Below are positions 57,471-64,000 of a stretch of DNA of 64,000 nt, piece after piece; positions within the stretch are counted from its first letter, which is position 1; each line of letters begins with the position of its first letter. Source of the stretch: Rubinisphaera italica. Lineage in GTDB: Bacteria > Planctomycetota > Planctomycetia > Planctomycetales > Planctomycetaceae. A program made the translations under genes and the position numbers. The notes below the pieces were generated by a model. That model saw only the letters and a list, made by a program, of their open reading frames with translations, was not told the origin of the DNA and made no database searches. Location of the stretch: contig NZ_SJPG01000001.1 in the NCBI RefSeq assembly GCF_007859715.1, forward strand, positions 2,320,728-2,384,727, given 5' to 3'.

Positions 57471-58886
57471 GTGTCTACTGATACCGCAGATAAGAATCAG
57501 GTTGATATCGGAGATTACCGTTACGGCTTTCACGATCCGACAGACACGTATGAATTTACGGGTCAAAAAGGATTGAACGCGGAAATCGTGACACAGATTT
57601 CCAAGTTGAAAAAAGAGCCGGACTGGATGCTCGAATTCCGCCTCAAATCGCTGGAAATCTTCGAACAGAAGCCGATGCCCTACTGGGGTGGCGATATGTC
57701 CGATCTCGATTTCCAGAACATCTTCTACTATGTAAAAGCCTCTCAGGGGCAGGAAAAATCCTGGGATGATGTTCCTGAAGATATCCGTAAAACCTACGAT
57801 CGTCTCGGGATTCCTGAAGCGGAGAAGAAGTATCTTTCCGGCGTGAAAGCTCAGTATGAATCCGAAGTGGTCTACGGCTCCCTTCAGGAAGATCTGACCA
57901 AACAGGGTGTGTTGTTCACCGATACCGACTCCGCTTTGCGGGATCATCCGGAGATTTTCCGTGAACACTTCGGCACAATCATTCCACCTGCAGATAACAA
58001 ATTCGCGGCTCTTAACTCGGCTGTCTGGTCGGGGGGATCGTTCATCTACGTTCCGCCGGGAGTCCACATCGAATTCCCTCTGCAGGCTTACTTCCGAATC
58101 AATACCCAGAACATGGGTCAATTCGAACGGACGCTCATCATCGTCGATGAAGGAGCTTCGGTTCATTATGTCGAAGGCTGCACCGCTCCAACATACAGCA
58201 GTGACAGTCTTCATTCGGCTGTTGTGGAAATCGTAGTCAAGCGTGGCGGTCGCTGTCGTTATACGACCATCCAGAACTGGTCAAACAACGTGTATAACCT
58301 TGTGACCAAACGGGCAATGGCCTACGGCGATTCTCTGATGGAATGGGTCGATGGAAACCTCGGCTCCAAGTTGACTATGAAGTACCCAGCAATCTATCTG
58401 ATGGAACCTGGAGCTCGCGGCGAAACACTATCAATCGCCTTCGCCTCTCAGGGCCAGCATCAGGATGCCGGTGCCAAAATGGTACACTGTGCTCCGAATA
58501 CATCGAGCCGAATTATCTCGAAAAGTATTTCGAAAGATGGCGGACGTTCGAGCTATCGTGGACTGGTCAAAGTCCAGGATGGAGCCGAAAACTGCAAATC
58601 AAATGTCGTGTGCGATGCGTTGATTCTTGACCCGAAAAGTAAGAGCGATACGTATCCCTACATCGAAATCGATGAAAATAACGTGGCAATTGAACACGAA
58701 GCATCCGTATCCAAGATTGCCGAAGAACAGTTGTTGTATCTGATGAGTCGCGGCCTGACAGAAGCAGAAGCCTCTGCGATGATTGTTACCGGTTTCATCG
58801 AGCCACTCGTGAAAGAGTTGCCGATGGAATATGCCGTCGAAATGAACCGTCTGATCGAACTTCAGATGGAAGGTTCGGTTGGTTAA
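57471..58886 (+). CDS. sufB: Fe-S cluster assembly scaffold SufB
   Basis: 471 residues. Starts at GTG with GAGGAG 5 bases ahead. Helical N-terminus, then the right-handed beta-helix core (about 150-400): [56 protein letters not shown], and C-terminal [20 protein letters not shown]. Holds nascent Fe-S clusters with SufC and SufD. A family D repeat separates it from sufD. Confidence 0.97.
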   Translation: MSTDTADKNQVDIGDYRYGFHDPTDTYEFTGQKGLNAEIVTQISKLKKEPDWMLEFRLKSLEIFEQKPMPYWGGDMSDLDFQNIFYYVKASQGQEKSWDDVPEDIRKTYDRLGIPEAEKKYLSGVKAQYESEVVYGSLQEDLTKQGVLFTDTDSALRDHPEIFREHFGTIIPPADNKFAALNSAVWSGGSFIYVPPGVHIEFPLQAYFRINTQNMGQFERTLIIVDEGASVHYVEGCTAPTYSSDSLHSAVVEIVVKRGGRCRYTTIQNWSNNVYNLVTKRAMAYGDSLMEWVDGNLGSKLTMKYPAIYLMEPGARGETLSIAFASQGQHQDAGAKMVHCAPNTSSRIISKSISKDGGRSSYRGLVKVQDGAENCKSNVVCDALILDPKSKSDTYPYIEIDENNVAIEHEASVSKIAEEQLLYLMSRGLTEAEASAMIVTGFIEPLVKELPMEYAVEMNRLIELQMEGSVG

Positions 58887-58901
58887 TACGAATGCATATT
58901 G

Positions 58902-59018
58902 AGGCGAGCCGAGCCAGTTATGGTTCGGGTACGCCCGATTTAGCATCGATAAAATTCGTGTATAAATCGCATTAGAATCATGACAAAACCCGAGTCATGA
59001 CTGACTCGGCTCGCCTTA
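58902..59018. repeat. Inverted-repeat family D, copy 2, inside the suf operon
   Basis: AGGCGAGCCGAGCCAGTTAT (GGTTCGGG) at one end and CCCGAGTCATGACTGACTCG(GCTCGCCT) at the other, with about 60 bp between. It occupies most of the 187-bp sufB-sufD gap. Confidence 0.88.
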
Positions 59019-59073
59019 CAATTAGATTTGTACAGGCGATTGCAAGAACACTGCGGAAGAAAGATACGTTGAG

Positions 59074-60405
59074 ATGGAGATGACCGAACAAAAAATTTCA
59101 ATCGCCACTGCAGAAGGCTTTGAAGCGTTTCTGGCGACACGCAATGAACCCCAATGGGTTGTTAAACGACGAATTGAGGCCTTTGCGACCTATCAGGATT
59201 TGTGCGATCAACCACTCGATCCCGAAGAGTTTCGTCGCATCGACCTGCGGCTCTTCCGACCGGCTGATTATTCAGTGGTCTCAGGAAATGCGACCGAGAA
59301 TGCTGCGAATCAGTTCGCGACGTTAATGGTCGATCGTGGAGAATTCGCAGGCCATGTGGCTCATGTCGATGGCACGACGATTCGCAGTGAACTCAATTCC
59401 GAGTTGAAAGAGCAGGGGGTTATCTTCTGCAGTCTTAACGAAGCGATTTCGGAACATCCCGAGTTAATACAGCAGTACTTCATGACCAAAGCTGTTCAGC
59501 CGGATGCAGACCGTTTTGCCGCCTGGCATGCCGCATTCTGGACCGGCGGAGCGTTTTTGTACGTACCCCGTAATGTCGAGTTGAAGCAGCCGCTGCACAG
59601 TTTGATCGGACTGGCTCAAACTGGAGCCGCTGATTTCTCTCACACATTAGTCGTGCTCGAAGAAGGTGCTCAGGCAACGCTGCTGGAAGAGACTTCCTCA
59701 GCTGATCCTAAAGCTGCTGGCCTGCACATGGGAGCGATCGAACTGCTTGTTGGCAAGAACGCTCGCCTCGCATACGTGCAATTGCAAAACTGGAACGAGC
59801 GAGTCTTCCACTTTGCCCATCAATGCGGACGCGTCGAACGGGATGCCGCCCTGCAATGGACTGTCGGAGCACTGGGCAGCAAATTCTCACACGTTCATCA
59901 GGATGTTATGCTCGATGGACGAGGTTCTGACGCCCAGGTGAACGGCGTCGCCTTCGCGACTGACCGTCAGAAGCTTTCCTATTATACACGTCAAGCTCAC
60001 AAAGCTCCGAACACACATTCCGACTTGTTGTACAAAGAAGTGGTCCGAGATCGTGCGCGTATGATTTGGCGTGGGATGATTGAAGTCGATGAAATCGCTC
60101 AGCAGACCGATGGCTATCAGCGAAACGATTCCCTGATTCTTAGCCACGATGCCCGGGTCGATGCGATTCCAGGATTGGAAATCAACGCCGACGATGTTCG
60201 CTGTACCCATGCCGCGACGGCTGGACAGGTTGATGAAGAACAGATCCTGTACTGCATGAGTCGTGGTGTTTCACGAGACGAAGCCATGCATGTAATCGTG
60301 GAAGGGTTCTTCCAGCAGGTCTTCGATCGGATTCCCGTGGAACTGGTTCGGGAAACTCTCAGTCAAACCGTGCAAACAAAACTCGGTTTCGGCAACGAAG
60401 CATAA
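59074..60405 (+). CDS. sufD: Fe-S cluster assembly protein SufD
   Basis: 443 residues, SufB/SufD family beta-helix. LYVPRNVELKQPLHSLI, LVVLEEGAQATLLEETSS and GAIELLVGKNARLAYVQLQN mark the core; C-terminal SRGVSRDEAMHVIVEGFFQ. Partner of SufB. ATG 59074 is chosen; ATG 59080 is also possible. The family A repeat begins 4 bp behind its stop. Confidence 0.95.
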   Translation: MEMTEQKISIATAEGFEAFLATRNEPQWVVKRRIEAFATYQDLCDQPLDPEEFRRIDLRLFRPADYSVVSGNATENAANQFATLMVDRGEFAGHVAHVDGTTIRSELNSELKEQGVIFCSLNEAISEHPELIQQYFMTKAVQPDADRFAAWHAAFWTGGAFLYVPRNVELKQPLHSLIGLAQTGAADFSHTLVVLEEGAQATLLEETSSADPKAAGLHMGAIELLVGKNARLAYVQLQNWNERVFHFAHQCGRVERDAALQWTVGALGSKFSHVHQDVMLDGRGSDAQVNGVAFATDRQKLSYYTRQAHKAPNTHSDLLYKEVVRDRARMIWRGMIEVDEIAQQTDGYQRNDSLILSHDARVDAIPGLEINADDVRCTHAATAGQVDEEQILYCMSRGVSRDEAMHVIVEGFFQQVFDRIPVELVRETLSQTVQTKLGFGNEA

Positions 60406-60409
60406 ACGT

Positions 60410-60475
60410 GTAGGTCAGGCACTGCCTGACAAGATTTGACGCCGATAATAATTCCTGTCAGGCAATGCCTGACCT
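60410..60475. repeat. Inverted-repeat family A, full element, inside the suf operon
   Basis: GTAGGTCAGGCACTGCCTGA(C) and inverse GTCAGGCAATGCCTGACCT with a 26-bp spacer. Lies between sufD and the Rieske/SufT fusion, directly behind the sufD stop. Confidence 0.9.
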
Positions 60476-60520
60476 CCAATTTTGTACCATAATCAACAGC
60501 GATTAAATAGAGAAATAACC

Positions 60521-61276
60521 ATGAACGAAGCTGCGTGGGAGCGAGTTGCCTCCTTATCCGAACTGGAAGGACAGGAACGTCTCTCAGTAATTATCGACGA
60601 TCTGCCAGCCGTCCTGATTCGCTACGATGATAAGTATTATGCGATTGAAGATGTCTGCACACACGATGGCCAACCTCTGACCGATGGTCCCGTTGAAAAC
60701 GGCACTATCGAATGTCCCCGCCACGGTGCCCGATTCGATTTGAAATCCGGAGCAGCGTTGTGCATGCCTGCTACTCAGCCGATTCAAACGTTCGACCTCG
60801 AATTTCGCGATGACGAAATCTATGCTCGCCCGAGTCAGTCAGATAATTCTCAACAAGCCTCTTTTGCAACGACTTCGACACCGACAGCTGCCGCTTCGGA
60901 ACCCACCGCAGCAGAAACATCTGAGGCAAACACTGAAGTAGCCCCCGCTGCTTCCAGCAGTGAAACTTCCTCCGACGCTCCAATGGTCGGAGCCATGCTC
61001 GACTCCCTCAAACAGGTCATCGACCCCGAACTCTTCGTCAATATCGTCGACCTCGGTCTCGTTTACGACATCACAGAAGAAAACAACGATGTTGTTGTGA
61101 CCATGACCTTAACCAGCCCCTCTTGCCCGGCTGGCCCGCAAATTGTCGCCCAGGCTCGCGATGCCATCACAGCCATGCCCGGCGTCAATAATGCCGAAAT
61201 CAAACTGACGATGTCTCCCCCCTGGGGACCAGAAATGATGACCGACGACGCCAAAGACCAACTCGGCATCTTCTAA
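60521..61276 (+). CDS. Rieske [2Fe-2S] domain fused to MIP18/SufT (DUF59) domain
   Basis: 251 residues. The N-terminal Rieske domain (1-100) has Cys46-x-His48 (CTHDGQPLTDG) and Cys65-x2-His68 (CPRHGARFDL). An Ala/Ser/Thr/Glu-rich linker follows (about 103-155). Residues 160-251 form a MIP18/SufT domain: VIDPELFVNIVDLGLVYDI, TSPSCPAGPQIV with the conserved Cys, and SPPWGPEMMTDDAK. SufT-type proteins help Fe-S maturation; a fused electron donor is unusual. Start set at ATG 60521, though the frame opens at 60482. No SufS, SufU or SufE follows in this window. Confidence 0.93.
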   Translation: MNEAAWERVASLSELEGQERLSVIIDDLPAVLIRYDDKYYAIEDVCTHDGQPLTDGPVENGTIECPRHGARFDLKSGAALCMPATQPIQTFDLEFRDDEIYARPSQSDNSQQASFATTSTPTAAASEPTAAETSEANTEVAPAASSSETSSDAPMVGAMLDSLKQVIDPELFVNIVDLGLVYDITEENNDVVVTMTLTSPSCPAGPQIVAQARDAITAMPGVNNAEIKLTMSPPWGPEMMTDDAKDQLGIF

Positions 61277-61354
61277 CGAGCGTTCCGCTCGACCGGGGGC
61301 AGTCGCATTGGTGCACAAGGAGGATGTTCGTCTTGTTTGCTCCTGCAGTTCGTC
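61277..61354. repeat. Inverted-repeat family I, copy 2
   Basis: Begins 1 bp behind the stop of the Rieske/SufT gene. Same 30-bp block (CGAGCGTTCCGCTCGACCGG ...) and 21-bp block (TGTTTGCTCCTGCAGTTCGT) as the copy at 8360-8438, in inverted orientation. Probable transcription end of the suf operon. Confidence 0.85.
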
Positions 61355-61395
61355 AATTGGCGTTTGTTAACAATTCATCGTTGAAATGCGAAGGC

Positions 61396-61431
61396 GGGTG
61401 GCGGGGGCGCTCTCGAAGAGAAGCCCCCGAA
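61396..61431. repeat. Family C repeat, single arm
   Basis: GGGTGGCGGGGGCGCTCTCG then AAGAGAAGCCCCCGAA. 36 bp identical, inverted, to 31728-31763. Together with the family I copy it fills the spacer to the BatA gene. Confidence 0.88.
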
Positions 61432-61571
61432 GTATGGATCGCGCGTCCCATTCCCCTGAACGCTTGCAGGGTGTATGATATCAGAACTTGAGGATTGATA
61501 TTTCACCCCAACGATTCCCGGTTTTTGCATCGGGAATCGAGACACCTTTCGTTTGAGCTATTTCATCGTTC

Positions 61572-64000
61572 ATGTCTGTTCTGCATCCAGCCTTACTTCT
61601 TGGACTTGCTCTGGCGGCGATCCCTGTCGTGCTGCATTTTCTGATGCGGGCCCGTCCGAAGAAGCTCGACTTTCCGGCCTTGCGCCTGCTGGCCAATATC
61701 AAAAAGCAGAGCGTGCAACGACTGCGCTTACGCCACGTCGGGTTGCTGCTGTTACGGATACTGGTACTGATTCTCATTGTCCTCGCCGTCGCCCGGCCGA
61801 CACTCCCCGCTGCCAATTATGGACTCAACTCGGGAGAATGGATGCGACTGATTTTCGTCGGCATTCTTGCAGCCATTGGTTATGGGCTCGGTAAACATTT
61901 CTGGGCCAGAAAACCGACCGCTCAATATCAGCGACGCTGGCGAAACACCTGCCTGAATTCTGCCACAGTCGTCGGCACAATATTACTCGCGTTATTGATT
62001 GTCGCCTGGCCTTATCAGCAGCGAGTTTTTGCCGAGTTGGGAAATCCAGAAGGACCACGCCAGTTGAACGTGCCGGCTGCTGCGGTGCTGTTATTTGATG
62101 TCAGTGCGAGTATGGGTTACCAGCACGAAAATCAGAACCGCATCGAAACGGCTCGCAAGCTCGCTCTCGAACAGGTTCGCACATTTCCCTCGGGATCCAA
62201 AGTCGCCATCAGTGATAACGGAACCTTGCGGCCTGTCAAATTTCTGAACGAACTCAATGCGGCAGAAACCCGTCTGCAGAAAACCGATGGGATGCGACCG
62301 CGAGATGCGTCCGACCTGTTAAACGAAACCGTCATTGCAGCCATCCAGTTGCAGAACGATGATCGGGACCGAGTCCTGGCAGAAGCCGGTGGAGAAGACG
62401 CGGATGATCGCTTCCTGCGGGAAATCTATATTTATACCGACCGACTCAGTTCCGCATGGCAACTCGAAGATGCCAGTCGTTTGCGAGCCGAGTTGGAGCG
62501 ATCGCCCTGGTTACGGATATATGTGATCGATGTCGGAATCGATGACGCGACCAATTATGGTTTATCGAACCTCTCACTCTCTCGAGAACGGGTTGTACAG
62601 GGATCGTTAGTCCGTGTGACCGCTGATGTCGTGAATCAATCTCCCGATGAAACAAATTGTCTCGTGGAACTTTTGCTCGATGATGGCAGCGGATCGTTGA
62701 TTAAACGGGATCAGAAAATGGTCACGGTTCCTCCCGATCAAACATCACAAATCGCCATGACCTTCGTTGCAGAGAAAAACGGAGCCTTCCAGGGTGAATT
62801 GAAACTCGCCACCAGCGATCCCCTTTCCGCAGATGATACTCTGCCGTTTTCAGTGTTTGTGCAGCCTCGGGAAACGATCTGGATTGTGTCTGAAAAACCA
62901 GAGGAAGCATTTGTCTGGCAGCAGGCGTTGGCACCGAACGGACTGGTCGAGAGGAATGCTCATCAATATGAAGTGAAAATGTACTCCCCTCAACAGGTCG
63001 CCAGTCAGTTGGATCAGGCAAATTCAGATCCTCCTGATGTGATCTATCTGCTCAATGTCGAACTTCTTTCTTCAACGGCCTGGGATCGATTGCGGAATTA
63101 TGTCCGAAAGGGTGGGGGACTGGGCATCATTCTGGGTTCGACTCGTATTGATTCTCTCAATTATACGGAACACGCTCAACTGGAGTGGATTCCCGGAAAG
63201 CCGACTGTGCATTCACGGGCAAATCCACCCGCGACGCTGGAAATCGTTCGCGCGGATCATCCGGTGTTCAGCTATCTCGATCAACTTGATGCCTTGAGCC
63301 TGTTTTCCACAGCTGGGATTCGTCGTTATTTCAAAATGGAACCTTCCGTGGAATCATCTGTATTAGCCCGATTTAGCGATGGCGAACGAAATCCGGCAGT
63401 GATTGTCCGCTCGTTCGGTCTGGGGCAAACACTCATGATTGCAACGGCTGTTGATCTCACCGATGCCGCTCGTCAAAAAAACTGGAGCGATCTGGCTCGG
63501 CTCGGCTGGATCTACGCGGCCTGGGCCGACCAAACGACTCGCTTTCTCGCGGGAGGCCAGAAAAGTCCTCTTAATAGAACGGTGGGGAGTCCGATATTCA
63601 TCGAAGTCCCCGCTGAAGCCAGTCACGAAAAAGCGTTGTTACGGATGCCGGGATTGCGACAGAATCAAATCGAAATTCCATTTCGTTCCGACCGTCTTGT
63701 CATCACATCAAGTCAAAATGATGCGGATCCTCAAAATCAGAGAGACAATTTTCGACCGGAAGATGTTTCCTTTGGAACCGCTGGAAATTATCGTCTGTTG
63801 TTCCCATCGAATGCCATCAGTGATTACGGATTTTCTCTGCAATTGAACGACAATGAAACAAACATGACTCGACTGACATTTGGTGAACTCGATGAACTTT
63901 TCGGCGAAAATCGCTGGCAGCTATCACGCAGTTTTGAAGAACTGGAACGCTCAGTTTTGTTAGGAAGAATCGGAATCGAAGCCTACCCACTGTTAATGAC
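61572..64000 (+). CDS. BatA/VWA-domain membrane protein (cut by window edge)
   Basis: 809 codons visible, no stop before 64000. N-terminal BatA-type region with a hydrophobic helix (SVLHPALLLGLALAAIPVVL) and a second pair of helices (LLLLRILVLILIVLAVA and about residue 90-155). A von Willebrand factor A domain follows with the MIDAS start D-V-S-A-S at 176-180 (LLFDVSASMGYQ). The following domain (340 onward) has glutamine-amidotransferase-like features (GLGIILGST) and a beta-sandwich. BatA/VWA proteins in planctomycetes often neighbour a MoxR ATPase; none is in the visible part. The operon partner may lie past the edge. Confidence 0.85.
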   Translation, partial: MSVLHPALLLGLALAAIPVVLHFLMRARPKKLDFPALRLLANIKKQSVQRLRLRHVGLLLLRILVLILIVLAVARPTLPAANYGLNSGEWMRLIFVGILAAIGYGLGKHFWARKPTAQYQRRWRNTCLNSATVVGTILLALLIVAWPYQQRVFAELGNPEGPRQLNVPAAAVLLFDVSASMGYQHENQNRIETARKLALEQVRTFPSGSKVAISDNGTLRPVKFLNELNAAETRLQKTDGMRPRDASDLLNETVIAAIQLQNDDRDRVLAEAGGEDADDRFLREIYIYTDRLSSAWQLEDASRLRAELERSPWLRIYVIDVGIDDATNYGLSNLSLSRERVVQGSLVRVTADVVNQSPDETNCLVELLLDDGSGSLIKRDQKMVTVPPDQTSQIAMTFVAEKNGAFQGELKLATSDPLSADDTLPFSVFVQPRETIWIVSEKPEEAFVWQQALAPNGLVERNAHQYEVKMYSPQQVASQLDQANSDPPDVIYLLNVELLSSTAWDRLRNYVRKGGGLGIILGSTRIDSLNYTEHAQLEWIPGKPTVHSRANPPATLEIVRADHPVFSYLDQLDALSLFSTAGIRRYFKMEPSVESSVLARFSDGERNPAVIVRSFGLGQTLMIATAVDLTDAARQKNWSDLARLGWIYAAWADQTTRFLAGGQKSPLNRTVGSPIFIEVPAEASHEKALLRMPGLRQNQIEIPFRSDRLVITSSQNDADPQNQRDNFRPEDVSFGTAGNYRLLFPSNAISDYGFSLQLNDNETNMTRLTFGELDELFGENRWQLSRSFEELERSVLLGRIGIEAYPLLM

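Overview
The window looks like a chromosomal segment of a planctomycete (family Planctomycetaceae, Gimesia/Rubinisphaera-like; genus not certain). Pointers are: secreted Cys-type sulfatase, PhoX and GDSL proteins with Tat or Sec signals, a Ser/Thr kinase, several secreted conserved proteins of unknown function, a caspase-like secreted protease, Gfo/Idh/MocA oxidoreductases, menaquinone synthesis by the futalosine route (MqnD), a BatA/VWA protein, and genes that are mostly single or in pairs with long AT-rich spacers. I see no phage, transposase, integrase, CRISPR array or rRNA. One tRNA (Phe, GAA) is present. Coding density is that of an ordinary core region: 54 protein genes, two of them cut by the window edges at 1 and 64000.

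Layout. 1-9.1 kb: pyrimidine genes pyrC' (cut, with its zinc ligands replaced) and pyrB, an AT-rich orphan, an esterase, a UbiB-type kinase, ribF, a CPBP protease, an EEP-family hydrolase, a VOC protein. 9.4-15.3 kb: malate dehydrogenase, a sulfatase fused to a SecD-P1-like domain, a glycosyltransferase/methyltransferase pair. 15.8-22.2 kb: a small membrane protein, clpX behind a consensus sigma-54 promoter, a second CPBP protease, secreted unknowns and a kinase with an extra C-terminal domain. 22.3-31.6 kb: dapB, an M24 peptidase, a secreted CPFC protein, tRNA-Phe, an M28/PDZ peptidase with a BshC-like partner, a GT2 transferase. 31.8-46.7 kb: queG, phoX-like, mqnD, an SDR, nadB, a TIGR01777 epimerase, a GDSL hydrolase, two Gfo/Idh/MocA proteins, murG, tyrS, an LpxL-like acyltransferase. 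46.7-55.6 kb: a Rieske protein, secreted unknowns, a TPR lipoprotein, tsaC/sua5, the caspase-like protein, tyrA, and an NSS sodium symporter with a 53-residue companion. 55.9-61.3 kb: an Fe-S assembly locus sufR-sufC-sufB-sufD-(Rieske/SufT fusion). 61.6 kb to the end: a BatA/VWA protein.

The most striking structure outside genes is a crowd of short dispersed inverted repeats in the spacers. I can separate about eleven families (labelled A to K here), most with two or more copies in 64 kb, including copies identical over 36 bp at sites 30 kb apart and one element apparently inserted within another. They sit preferentially just behind stop codons, including inside the suf operon. No transposase is linked to them in this window.

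How genes work together: pyrB-pyrC' probably make one aspartate transcarbamoylase complex; the suf genes form an autoregulated Fe-S operon; the BshC-like/M28, GT/methyltransferase, acyltransferase/Rieske and symporter/small-subunit pairs look co-transcribed. Three convergent gene pairs overlap tail to tail by 14-41 bp.
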